A DNA stretch of 40,392 nucleotides from positions 1-40,392 of the forward strand of contig JAGGYH010000029.1 in the NCBI GenBank assembly GCA_021162615.1. The letters run 5' to 3'. Position 1 is the first letter of the stretch; the number at the start of each line of letters is the position of its first letter. This DNA is from Candidatus Aminicenantota bacterium (GTDB taxonomy: Bacteria; Acidobacteriota; Aminicenantia; Aminicenantales; Aminicenantaceae). The position numbers were made by a program, and so were the translations under genes. Under the pieces are notes generated by a model, which did no database searches, had not been told where the DNA came from, and saw nothing but the letters and a program-made list of their open reading frames with translations. Positions 25,601-33,710 of this stretch are shown in pieces.

Positions 25601-28516
25601 CTTTTCATCCCACTTCCCTATTCCGTAAGGGACATCTTTAATCAATACATCATCCTCTACTTTGTTTTCCGGTTCAGGCTTTTTCCCCAGTTTTTCATAA
25701 CATCGAGCAAGGAGTCCATCCTGCCTGCTGAAGTCCGGTTCAAAGGGTTTTCCCGTGCCCAGTCTTTCCGGAAACTCCTTTGATCTCAGGAGGTGTTCGA
25801 CGGCTTTCTCATAATCGCCTTTTCCCATATACTCCAGAGCGATATTGATATGACATTCCACAAACAACCTGTGTATCCCTGTGGCTCCTTCATAAGGCAG
25901 AGCGGTTGTGTCATCCATGATAGAGGCTGCTTCTTTGAACTGCTTGTCGTTCATCAAAGCTTTCACATATTCCACTCTGACAGGCACTCTATCGGAGAAT
26001 TTTTCAAACGCTTTTTGGGCAGCAGCCAAAGCTTTTTCCCGCCTGTTGTTCTCATTATAAAATTGAATCAACCTGTACCAGTTTCTCCAGGAATCCTCCT
26101 GCACTCGAACAGCCTTTTCATAGTCAGCCTGAGCTGCATTTCTGTCTTGTTCTTTGAGAAGATATCCCCTCACAAAGAAAAAGGGGGCAAAATCAGGATC
26201 CCCGCAGTCTTTAAGAAGCGCCAGGCTTGCCTTGACGCGGGCCTTGGACCAATAGATAAGGCTTAAATAATATTTGGCTTTCCAATCATCCGGCCTTATG
26301 GAAGCAGCCCACTGAAACACTTTTATGCTCTCCTCTCTAAAGGGAAACACAAGATCAGGCGGCAGGGAAGATGCTTTATCCAGATAGGAACGGCTTTTTT
26401 CCGGATCTTTATGCCTCCATACATAGGCCAGCCAGTAACAGGCTGTGGGGTAATCAGAGACCAAATCAAGGATACGGGCGCATTCCTCCTCAAGGCCTAT
26501 ACGGCAATAAAAAAGAGCCAGTTCAAGATAGGTCTCTTCCCTGTACTCACAGCGGACCATGGATTGAAAATCATCCAGATTCCTCCGGTTCTGCTTTAAA
26601 AGAAAGGTTTCATACCGGGCAAAATGGCTTAGGGGGTCTATCTCCCTTATCTCTTGGATCACCTGTTCCGCTTTTTTGAACTGCCCTGATTTTCTGTACG
26701 CGGCACACATCACCTGGTAGGCATTCAAATTTGTCCTGTTGTAGTCCAGGGATTTTATGGAATAATCCACAGCCCTCTCATATCTTCTTTCCATCATGTA
26801 TATCTCGGCTGTTTTGCAGTATGCGGCTGACCTCCCTTTCAATGACCGTGAAGCCCAGGCAAACGCTTCCTTGGCATCTGTAAGATTGCCTGCTCTTTGG
26901 CACAATATTCCATAAATAAAATTGGCATCAGGGTCATACATGACGTTTTTCAATGCCTTTTTAACAAAAACCAGGGCCTTCTCATATTCCCCTCTCCTGC
27001 AGTAAAGTTCTGCTGTTCGGGTTAAAGCCATGGTGTGGAGAGGCTCTTTTTCTAAAACCTCCAGATATTTTTCGAGTGCAGCAAAATAATTTCGCCTCTT
27101 GTTAAACTGTTCTGCCTGAAGAAACAGAGCTTCGATGGTGTTCCCTTCATATGAGTGAAAATCAATGGGTTTTTTCAAATCATTGGAACCAGGGTCACAG
27201 GAATAGACAAGGTCATTCCCTATTTTGATCCGGATATCCTCTGAATATTCCAGTCCCTGTATCCTGTGTTTAAAAACCATTTCCGGCTCAAGCCGCAGAT
27301 GCTTTCTTAAAATCTCTTCTTCCCCCTTTAACACTACGATGTCATCATCCACGCTCGTTATAGGGAAAAAAGCCACTTCCAGACCTCCATTCCAGTTCAC
27401 ATTCAGCGCTCCTATAGAAGATGCCTCATCCATAGGACCGATCTCACGGTAGGGAAACCAGAGTTCTTTCCACTTGTCTGCCTGGCAGGGAGAAAAAAAC
27501 CCATGGTCATTCTGATTGAGAAAGCGTCCCGCTTGAGGCTCGCTGTACTGTCCGTCCGCATCTGTCAAGAGGTCTTCCCAGATCATTCCCTCACGGGACA
27601 AAGCCCAGATCCACACCTTGTGTCCCGGCATATCATCATAAAGGGCCCAGTGCCCGAATCCGAAGGCATCATCATGCCAGTATCCTCCGAAGTATTCTTC
27701 GTATTCACCCACTGTGAAATAGCTTTTGGAACCCCCGAAGTCATTGTTTTTATACCAGGACAGGTCTCTCCCTGTGCTGTCAACAGGCCAGGACTCAAGC
27801 GGCTCTGAATAATTATGAGCGATGTGATAATTTCCAGGGAAAATATACTGGAGGTCATCTCCGGCTTTAACAGCCGCGTTTGACCAGGCATAATAGGATT
27901 GATTGAATGAAGACGGGTTGTACCAGAAAGAGTTTGTCTCAAAATAAGCTCCTTTTTCCGGAACTTTGATGTCTATCCTCCAGAAAGTCCTGGAAGGAAG
28001 GTCCATGGCTCCTATAATACAGCTCACACTCCCGTCTGGATTTTTTCTTATGACATAATTGACAGGATGCGCCCCGGAAGGCGTATGGCCCACGATGCCG
28101 AAATTAAATTCAATCCCTCCTGAAGTCCAGGGGCCTCTCAGTGCGATCTCCCTGAATTTAAGGACATGATTTTTATAGATAAATTCAAGCCCGGTTTCTT
28201 TATCCACAGCTCCCCAGACTTTTCCCCCTACTTCAGGAAGCACGTCCACAGATACATAAGGATTCTCCATGTGCACAACTTTCCAGGTCTTTTCTTCAGG
28301 TTCTGTACTGAATTCATCAAAAAAAGTGTAGGGGTACAGCCTGGCTCCTTTTCCCCACAGGCTGGAGCGGATGAGAATAGGGACGGGGTCAGGCCCTGAA
28401 AAAGGATATGTGGTAATGACCTCTTCTGCCTCTTTTATGGTTGCCTTCTGGCTGGAGACACATCCCGCTACGAAAAAAAGCGCCACAAATAAAATAAAGT
28501 AATGTTTAAATTTCAT
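22694..28516 (-). CDS. Giant lipoprotein: DUF5107 + TPR repeats + DUF6067-like glycosidase module
   Basis: The 1940-residue frame is uninterrupted, with a lipobox start (FILFVALFFVAGC). Residues about 35-370 read as DUF5107, a sugar-active beta-sandwich often joined to TPRs (ENPYVSVDVLPEVGGKVWGA, GIEFNFGIVGHTPSGAHPVN). Residues about 460-960 are a run of TPR helices (EKEPLHTMALTRTAELYCRR, RRYERAVDYSIKSLDYNRTN). From about 1030 on come beta-sandwich linker domains and then a TIM-barrel-like module (NVHHATEINPYINYPFL, GIDGLYIDDVAFDR, LIDLHSANQFNP, RLPWAGDPASIWKVW) typical of DUF6067 putative glycosidases. The Asp pair in YIDD is a candidate catalytic site. Likely acts on external glycans; substrate unknown. 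Normal spacing from cstA argues for joint expression. Confidence 0.85.
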   Translation of the reverse strand: MKFKHYFILFVALFFVAGCVSSQKATIKEAEEVITTYPFSGPDPVPILIRSSLWGKGARLYPYTFFDEFSTEPEEKTWKVVHMENPYVSVDVLPEVGGKVWGAVDKETGLEFIYKNHVLKFREIALRGPWTSGGIEFNFGIVGHTPSGAHPVNYVIRKNPDGSVSCIIGAMDLPSRTFWRIDIKVPEKGAYFETNSFWYNPSSFNQSYYAWSNAAVKAGDDLQYIFPGNYHIAHNYSEPLESWPVDSTGRDLSWYKNNDFGGSKSYFTVGEYEEYFGGYWHDDAFGFGHWALYDDMPGHKVWIWALSREGMIWEDLLTDADGQYSEPQAGRFLNQNDHGFFSPCQADKWKELWFPYREIGPMDEASSIGALNVNWNGGLEVAFFPITSVDDDIVVLKGEEEILRKHLRLEPEMVFKHRIQGLEYSEDIRIKIGNDLVYSCDPGSNDLKKPIDFHSYEGNTIEALFLQAEQFNKRRNYFAALEKYLEVLEKEPLHTMALTRTAELYCRRGEYEKALVFVKKALKNVMYDPDANFIYGILCQRAGNLTDAKEAFAWASRSLKGRSAAYCKTAEIYMMERRYERAVDYSIKSLDYNRTNLNAYQVMCAAYRKSGQFKKAEQVIQEIREIDPLSHFARYETFLLKQNRRNLDDFQSMVRCEYREETYLELALFYCRIGLEEECARILDLVSDYPTACYWLAYVWRHKDPEKSRSYLDKASSLPPDLVFPFREESIKVFQWAASIRPDDWKAKYYLSLIYWSKARVKASLALLKDCGDPDFAPFFFVRGYLLKEQDRNAAQADYEKAVRVQEDSWRNWYRLIQFYNENNRREKALAAAQKAFEKFSDRVPVRVEYVKALMNDKQFKEAASIMDDTTALPYEGATGIHRLFVECHINIALEYMGKGDYEKAVEHLLRSKEFPERLGTGKPFEPDFSRQDGLLARCYEKLGKKPEPENKVEDDVLIKDVPYGIGKWDEKKYGNHRAVCRVNKESEAVFVRIPWRRRDFNPEQKEVLVIDSATDKRVMNVFCGDINREYGELVFEPVSGPGQYFIYYMVNHIEGRSNYPTVIYPKPEQTASSGWLKRLGLKGQDIPNTLLPRAEIVEIQSIDGFSSFFPMEVIAAKKEVSQLVEENPDASYLVFPESREFPIRMKKDLAYRWIKKGPQKSFKERAARGEYMAFQLGLFACRKNIEDVDVLFRDLKQDKGNRVIPASEFTCFNTQGIDWRGERFDKILSVKKGEIQALWCGVQIPEDAQPGTYKGEVVVSPRGQKSTSVELEIDVDSSYIKNSGDDEPWRHSRLRWLNSRIALDDDIVSPYTPLEVKGRTISCLGRSLSLDKQGFPESIKSYFAPEMTYINKDEFREILSSPVKFVIRRENKEPLEWSKSRVKFVKQERGVVEWVASSKSGPLHRDIKGQMEFDGFVGYEVRITADKEIKLNDICLEIPVTKDVAEYMMGMGKKGGLCPDDFQWTWDRKKNQDSLWIGDVNAGVQCAFKDENYSRPLNTNFYQLKPLIIPESWSNSGKGGCTVKTGEKERLVSVFSGERVLKKGETLFFNFELLVTPFRTLDTEKHWKNRYFHSFKPLDFIKEKGANTVNVHHATEINPYINYPFLTPEKMKKYSDEAHSKGMKVKIYYTVRELSNRAPELFALRSLGDEVLSHGPGGGYSWLQEHLADDYIAGWFVPDLKDAAVINSGVSRWHNYYLEGLNWLTKNVGIDGLYIDDVAFDRTVMKRVRKILERNRREPLIDLHSANQFNPRDGYANSANLYLEHFPYIDRLWFGEYFDYDESPPFWMVEVSGIPFGLMGEMLQDGGNPWRGMLFGMTARLPWAGDPASIWKVWDEFGIGQSRMIGYWVKDCPVKTDTEKVLATVYQKKDQVMISLASWAEKDTDVRLKIDWESLGMEKEDSVLKAPFIKDFQESASFTPDQVIPIPKAKGWLLILKKQ

Positions 28517-28530
28517 GTTCGTTTATCCTA

Positions 28531-28719
28531 TGAAATTCAGGTATGGCTGTCGCTCGCTAAAGATTTTTAACGCCATTCTTTGTACTGTGTTCTCGGCTGC
28601 TGCGCAACTCCCCCCGTCCGTGGGTCAGACATGCTCACAGCTCGGCTTTGCCGAGTCCCCTCAAACCCAGTACTCCGAAGGCTAAATCTTCAATGTCGCT
28701 CAAGCCACACATGAATTTC
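28531..28719. repeat. R2 dispersed element (copy 2, inverted)
   Basis: This is the reverse complement of the element at 11403-11592, with closely matching centre (ATGTCTGACCCACGGACGGG on the minus strand) and the same ends (TGAAATTCAGGTATGGCT and CACATGAATTTCT). It starts 14 bases upstream of the giant lipoprotein ATG, so that gene's promoter must lie within or beyond the repeat. Confidence 0.7.
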
Positions 28720-28769
28720 TTATGGTTAATGTCTATCTTATAAAATAAATAACACCATGCACAATCTCT

Positions 28770-28914
28770 ACTTTCAGGCAGGCTGGCTGGTTCTGAAGTC
28801 ATCCGGAGGCGAGCGGGCATGGTTCCTCGAAGAGGAGAGCGAGCCGAGGAATAAGCTGATTTTACTCGCCGGGAAAAATCAGGGAGCTGAAGAACTTGCC
28901 AGCCTGATGAAAGT
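28770..28914. repeat. R3 dispersed element, short form (145 bp)
   Basis: The ends ACTTTCAGGCAGGCTGGC and GCCAGCCTGATGAAAGT are imperfect inverted repeats. The interior holds GGAGGCGAGCGGGCATGGTT and a GAGCGAGCCGAGGAATAAGC run. A longer relative lies at 32002-32287. Together with R2 this fills the 444-base gap between tldE and the giant lipoprotein gene; no gene is seen there. Confidence 0.7.
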
Positions 28915-28960
28915 TAAAAGCACAAGCCATACCTGAATTTTACTGCCCTCCTTTTACCTA

Positions 28961-30295
28961 CTAGACTCCTCCGATCTGAATGTTCTTTATCCTGAATGTG
29001 GGAGCGGTGAATCCTCTGTTCATGTCCAGGTCATTGCCGAGCATATCAAGACTGTTCAGCATATCAAAGGCTGTTCCCGCAATGGTCAGCCCTTTCACCG
29101 GGAACACAACCTTTCCGTTTTCAATCCAGAACCCGGAGGCTCCCCCGCTGAAATGACCGCTTACCGGATTGATTCCATACCCGGTCACTCCTTTTAGCCA
29201 CAGTCCTTTTTTGGTGGCTTTGATGATTTCCTGAGGCGGTGTATCCCCGTTTGCCATAAAGAAGTTATGGGGCCCTATTCCCGGAATAGACCTGTAGCCT
29301 CCCCTGCTCGCATTTCCGGTGCTGGTCTTTCCCGCTCTTTTTGCCACAATCGTATTGTACATAAATCCTTTGAGCACACCGTTTTCAACAATAGTTCTTT
29401 TCTGTGTGGGAACTCCTTCACCGTCAAAAGGCTGGCTTCCCAGGCCCTTGGCAAGCGTCCCGTCATCAACAAGAGTGATAAGTTCGGAACCGATTTTTTT
29501 ATCGATCATATCTCTGAGAAAACTGGCTCCCTGCAGCACCCTCTCTCCATTGACAGCGGACAAAATACCGCCAAGAATGGCTCTGGAAACATCCGGATCA
29601 AACACGACATCAGCTTTTTGAGTTTTAACCATTTTCGGGTCCAGCATCTCATATGCATCTCTGGCTGCTTTTTCAGCCACTTCTTCTGCAGGTTTAAGGT
29701 CGCTAAAAAATCTTCGTGTGCAGTATTCTCCTCCAGATGATTTTTGCTCTCCTTTCTCAGCCACCACATAGACTCCGAAGTTGCACACGGATGTCTTGTA
29801 TGACTTGGACAGGCCGTTTGAATTTGCCAGAAAAATCTCGTTCTCTGACTCAGAAAATCCCGAACCGCCGCTTTTTGTGATCCTCTCATCCCTCATAGCC
29901 AGTTCTTCGACCTTTTTGGCAATAGCGATCTTCCGATCCATGGTCACTTGGCTCAAATCCGGGTCATAAAGGCCCTCAATCTTAGTCTCTCCCTTTTCAG
30001 AGGGAAGAATATTATTTTCATCCGGAGTCGTGGACCCGGCAAAACCCACAGCTCTGCCTATGGTGTCCTCAAGAGCCTTTTCAGACAGGTCATTGCTGTA
30101 TGAAAAAGCCATGGCTCCATTTTTCAAAACACGGAAGCCCACACCGTTTGAAGAAGCTTCCTGCACGGTTTCCACATCCCCGTTTCTCACTTCTATACTC
30201 AGGTCTCTTGAGGATTCAATGAAAACCTCTGAGGAGTCGGCTCCTTTTTCCAAACACTTTTTGACCAAACTTTCAGCTAATTCTTTGTTTTCCAT
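28961..30295 (-). CDS. pmbA: TldE/PmbA-family protein
   Basis: A 444-residue member of the TldD/PmbA family; it is the non-catalytic partner (TldE/PmbA), having no HExxxH motif. In E. coli the TldD-TldE heterodimer is a zinc protease that cleaves unfolded peptides, matures microcin B17 and degrades CcdA. Family text is visible in the N-terminus (EVFIESSRDLSIEVRNGDVE) and in the C-terminal half (GLWLKGVTGYGINPVSGHFS GGASGFWIENG). It has no export signal. Its ribosome site AAGGAG sits within the last codons of tldD, and the stop of tldD is 2 bases before the ATG, so translation is coupled and a 1:1 complex expected. Confidence 0.92.
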   Translation of the reverse strand: MENKELAESLVKKCLEKGADSSEVFIESSRDLSIEVRNGDVETVQEASSNGVGFRVLKNGAMAFSYSNDLSEKALEDTIGRAVGFAGSTTPDENNILPSEKGETKIEGLYDPDLSQVTMDRKIAIAKKVEELAMRDERITKSGGSGFSESENEIFLANSNGLSKSYKTSVCNFGVYVVAEKGEQKSSGGEYCTRRFFSDLKPAEEVAEKAARDAYEMLDPKMVKTQKADVVFDPDVSRAILGGILSAVNGERVLQGASFLRDMIDKKIGSELITLVDDGTLAKGLGSQPFDGEGVPTQKRTIVENGVLKGFMYNTIVAKRAGKTSTGNASRGGYRSIPGIGPHNFFMANGDTPPQEIIKATKKGLWLKGVTGYGINPVSGHFSGGASGFWIENGKVVFPVKGLTIAGTAFDMLNSLDMLGNDLDMNRGFTAPTFRIKNIQIGGV

Positions 30296-30297
30296 TG

Positions 30298-31836
30298 TTA
30301 ACTCCTTGAACGGCTTCCGCCCACATTAATGCTGCGGATCCTTACCGTGGGCTGGCCGGCTGACACCTCACACGACTGGCCGCCCTTACCGCATATGCCC
30401 GGCCCGAAGCCAAGGTCATCTCCCACAGCATCAATGTTTGAAATGATATCCAGACAGTTCCCTATCAATGTTGCTCCCTTCACAGGAACGGTTTTCTTGC
30501 CGTTTTCTATGAGATAGGCTTCCCGGCATGTGAAATTAAAAACTCCGGTAGTGGGATTCACACTTCCGCCGCTTATACTCTGCACATAAAGTCCCTGCTT
30601 TGTGGAACTCAGGATATCCTCCGGTTTATCGCTTCCCTTTTCAATAAAAGTATTGGTCATCCTGGGAATGGGAATGTCACGAAAAGTCTCCCTCCGTCCG
30701 TTGCCTGTTCTTTCCATCTCGATCTGCTTGGCAGAAAGGATATCGGTCATGTACTTTTCCAGAACTCCTTTGTTAATCAAGACATTCCGTTTCATCTGGG
30801 TGCCTTCATCATCAAAATTAGTGGTGCCCCTCATATTGGGAAGGCTTCCGTCATCCACCATAGTGAAAACATCACTGGCCACCTTTTGGCCCAGTTTCCC
30901 GGTGAAGGCTCCGATCTCTCTGGCAATATTATCGGCCTCAAGAGGATGGCCCACTGCCTCATGGACCAAAACGCCTCCCCAGCCGTTCTCTATCACCACA
31001 TCCATCATACCTGCCGGACAGTCTTCAGCTTCCAACATAGCCACTGATTCACGTGCTGCGGTTAGAGCCACATCTTCGGGCTTATACTTATCAAACATCT
31101 CAAAACCCATGTGTTTGCTGAGCCTCTCTCTTCCCATATGCCTTGTGTTGTTTCCCACACCCAGTGTCTGTACAATAAAAAACATAAGAGGAAGCTCATC
31201 TGTTAAGTAAAGACCCTCACTGTTCGCAATGGTCCGGCCTCTTACTTCATCATAATAACTCACGCTGACCATTTTGATCTTCTTGTCATAATCAAGCGCC
31301 GCTTGATGAGCCCTGTTCATGACATCCAGTCTTTTCTGGTCTGCCACCTGCTCAAGAGGAACTTCGACCGTAATATAGGAAGGCCTTTTCTCAGATTCGA
31401 CATTGACCGGCTGGACTGCTTTTGTTCCAGCCGCCACATAGGATGCCACCTGAGCGGCATTCAGTAATTTTTCTTCCGTGACCTCATCCGTATAAGCAAA
31501 TCCTGTTTTATCTCCTGATATGACTCTGACTCCCGCTCCCTGACTGATCCCGAACACACCGCTCTTGAATTTATTCTCTTCAAGCAGTACCTCACGGGAG
31601 ATCCTGTGCTCGATATAAACATCAGCGAATTCCCCTCCCCTCTCAAGGGCTTTCTGGATAGTCCTGTTGAGAACATCTTTCTCAATAGTCAAGACCGCTT
31701 CTCCTGACGGGGTTCCTTTACAGGAAACCAGACTCATCAGAGAAGGCACGGCAACCAGAGCTGCTCCTCCCTTGAGGCTTAATTCAAGAAACTTTCTTCT
31801 GGGGATATCCCCGGTAAAATAACCTTTCATGCTCAT
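30298..31836 (-). CDS. tldD: TldD-family metalloprotease with twin-arginine signal
   Basis: A 512-residue catalytic partner of the TldD/TldE pair. The zinc motif HEAVGH (HExxxH) lies near residues 292-297 within LVHEAVGHPLEADNIA, and the conserved C-terminus NPTTGVFNFTCREAYLIENG is present. Unusually for a family that is cytosolic in E. coli, the N-terminus reads IPRRKFLELSLKGGAALVAV and ends SLVSC, a Tat signal with a possible lipobox cysteine; two start Met codons (MSMKG) precede it. This suggests export of the folded protein, whereas TldE beside it has no signal. RBS AGAGGT precedes the ATG. It may act on modified or proteolysis-resistant peptides outside the cytoplasm; that is inference. 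Confidence 0.92.
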   Translation of the reverse strand: MSMKGYFTGDIPRRKFLELSLKGGAALVAVPSLMSLVSCKGTPSGEAVLTIEKDVLNRTIQKALERGGEFADVYIEHRISREVLLEENKFKSGVFGISQGAGVRVISGDKTGFAYTDEVTEEKLLNAAQVASYVAAGTKAVQPVNVESEKRPSYITVEVPLEQVADQKRLDVMNRAHQAALDYDKKIKMVSVSYYDEVRGRTIANSEGLYLTDELPLMFFIVQTLGVGNNTRHMGRERLSKHMGFEMFDKYKPEDVALTAARESVAMLEAEDCPAGMMDVVIENGWGGVLVHEAVGHPLEADNIAREIGAFTGKLGQKVASDVFTMVDDGSLPNMRGTTNFDDEGTQMKRNVLINKGVLEKYMTDILSAKQIEMERTGNGRRETFRDIPIPRMTNTFIEKGSDKPEDILSSTKQGLYVQSISGGSVNPTTGVFNFTCREAYLIENGKKTVPVKGATLIGNCLDIISNIDAVGDDLGFGPGICGKGGQSCEVSAGQPTVRIRSINVGGSRSRS

Positions 31837-32001
31837 TGTTGACCTCTTCTATGAATTTTTTTTATATTTTATAGCCGTAAATCACAAATATCAAACTTAA
31901 AATTCAGATGCGGACGCAGCAACATCGGAGATTCAGCCACACCTGATTTTCATGAGGTCTGCGTTTTTCCAGTTGATAAGCAAAAATCTTGTATTATCTC
32001 A

Positions 32002-32287
32002 ACTTTCAGGCAGTCTGGCTGGTTCTGAAGTCATCAGGAGGCGAGCGGGCATGGTTCCTCAAAGAGGGGAGCGAGCCGAGGAATAAGCCGATTTTGATGG
32101 ATTTGTGAAACAAATCAATCGGGAGTTCCAAGGGGGGTAAGTCCCCCTTGGTCGCAGGGCAGGGCCCGAGAAGGGGAGGCAGCGAGTCCAAAGGACGAGC
32201 GTTGGAAGGGGAAAGTTGTGTTTTCCCCTCCAAAAGAACGGTGTGGGAAAATCAGCGGGCTCAAGAACCAGCTTGCCTGATGAAAGT
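32002..32287. repeat. R3 dispersed element, expanded form with three hairpins (286 bp)
   Basis: The ends match the R3 element at 28770-28914 (ACTTTCAGGCAGTCTGGCTG at the left and GCTTGCCTGATGAAAGT at the right), but about 140 extra bases sit in the middle. These hold three strong hairpins: GATTTGT/ACAAATC with a 3-base loop (32100-32116), CCAAGGGGG/CCCCCTTGG with a 6-base loop (32128-32151), and TTGGA-GGGGAAA pairing TTTCCCC-TCCAA with one bulge (32202-32233). It occupies most of the 476-base gap between the beta-CASP and tldD genes, where no protein gene is credible. Confidence 0.65.
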
Positions 32288-32312
32288 CGCGAGCACAGGC
32301 CACACCTGATTT

Positions 32313-33710
32313 TCATCCCAGGATAAAGTCTTGTCTGTATTCGGGCACGGCCACAGGCCATTTCTTGTTCTCAATCACCTGCTGAAGACTCAAAGAAGCC
32401 GCCTCTTCCCCATGCGTCAAAAATATCTTTTTCGGAGGCTCATCTAGGTTTCCGATCCATTTCAAAAGACCTTTTCTGTCTGCATGCGCTGACAGGCTGT
32501 CCATATATTCAATACGGGCTCTGACTTCCCTGTATTTTCCGTGTATCCTTACCTGCTTTTCTCCATTGACGATATGCCGCCCCAATGTTCCCGATGCTTG
32601 ATAACCCACGAAAAGAACCGTGTTTTCAGGCTTTGAGATGTTGTGAACTAGATGGTGTTTGATCCTTCCGCCCGTACACATTCCTGAACCGGCCATGATA
32701 ACGCAGGGTCCTTTTATCTCATTGATAGCCTTGGACTGCTCTCTGGTTCTTACGAGCTTGAGGCCGGGAAATTCAAAAGGAGGTTCATTGTCCTCTATAA
32801 GTTTTAGTGTCTGTTTGTCATAACACTCCTTGTGTTTCCGGAACACATCTGTCACACTGACAGCCATAGGGCTGTCTAAAAAGATTTTAAGAAAAGGAAT
32901 CTCATTTTTCCGTACGAGTTTTGATAAATAAAACAACAAATCCTGAGCCCTCTCTACCGCAAATGTCGGTATGATCACCTTTCCACCGGCCGAATACGTA
33001 TCATTGATGACCTTTGACATCAAAGTCTCCGGAGGCCCTTCATCTCTGTGTTCTCTGTCTCCGTAAGTGGATTCCATGACCACATAATCAGCCTGCTGAA
33101 AAACAGACGGATTCTTCACAATAGGTTTATTCCATTGTCCTATATCCCCGGAAAACAGGATCTTCTCCCTGTCTCCGTTTTCTTTAACAGTGACCTCTAC
33201 CATAGAGGACCCCACAATATGGCCCGCATCATGAAAAGTGACGCTCACGCGGCTGTTTAGGGAAAAGGGCGTCGCATAGTCAATACTCGAGCAGAACTTG
33301 AATGAATTCCGGGCATCTCTGGCTTTATAGAGAGGCACCTCTGGATGAGGCCCTTTTCTTCCCTCTCGCTCGTGTCTTTTTCTTTTGTATTCGGCATCTT
33401 CTTCCTGTATCTTTGCTGAGTCTAAAAGCATGATTTCCAAAAGGTCCCGTGTTGCGGAAGTCATGAAAATCTTTCCTGAAAATCCTTCTTTGACGAACTT
33501 CGGGATAAGGCCTGAATGGTCCAGGTGGCAGTGGGTCAGTAAAACATGATCCACAGACCCGGGATAGACGGCAAAAGGATCCCAGTTTCTATCAAGAAAT
33601 TTCCTTTCCTGGTACATACCGCAGTCCACTAAAATATTCAGCCCTGCGGCTTCCAGAAGATAACAGGAGCCCGTAACCTGCCGGGCCGCTCCTAAGAATT
33701 TGATTTTCAA
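32313..33710 (-). CDS. Beta-CASP metallo-beta-lactamase-fold nuclease (RNase J/Ysh1-like)
   Basis: A 465-residue MBL-fold exonuclease/endonuclease of the beta-CASP group, related to CPSF73/Ysh1 and bacterial YSH1-like proteins that process RNA 3' ends. Zinc motif HCHLDHSG lies near residue 60; further motifs include FSGDIGQWNKP, VMESTYGDREH, the CASP segment VIIPTFAVERAQDLL, GSGMCTGGRIKHHL and the C-terminal SAHAD. The annotated start is a TTG overlapping the TGA of the upstream membrane gene (TTGA), with GGAGAGG a few bases before; the frame also contains an ATG 11 codons earlier at 33743 that lacks similarity. Expected to cut RNA in the cytoplasm. Confidence 0.9.
   Translation of the reverse strand: MKIKFLGAARQVTGSCYLLEAAGLNILVDCGMYQERKFLDRNWDPFAVYPGSVDHVLLTHCHLDHSGLIPKFVKEGFSGKIFMTSATRDLLEIMLLDSAKIQEEDAEYKRKRHEREGRKGPHPEVPLYKARDARNSFKFCSSIDYATPFSLNSRVSVTFHDAGHIVGSSMVEVTVKENGDREKILFSGDIGQWNKPIVKNPSVFQQADYVVMESTYGDREHRDEGPPETLMSKVINDTYSAGGKVIIPTFAVERAQDLLFYLSKLVRKNEIPFLKIFLDSPMAVSVTDVFRKHKECYDKQTLKLIEDNEPPFEFPGLKLVRTREQSKAINEIKGPCVIMAGSGMCTGGRIKHHLVHNISKPENTVLFVGYQASGTLGRHIVNGEKQVRIHGKYREVRARIEYMDSLSAHADRKGLLKWIGNLDEPPKKIFLTHGEEAASLSLQQVIENKKWPVAVPEYRQDFILG

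Noticed and set aside
28770-32287. The R3/R2 copies read as a CRISPR array
   Set aside because: The copies are few, far apart, unequal in length and inverted; there are no regular spacers and no cas genes.
32006-32361. Three minus-strand frames (62-100 residues) in the tldD/beta-CASP gap
   Set aside because: They lie inside the GC-richer R3 repeat and its hairpins, have no start signals, and their composition follows the repeat.
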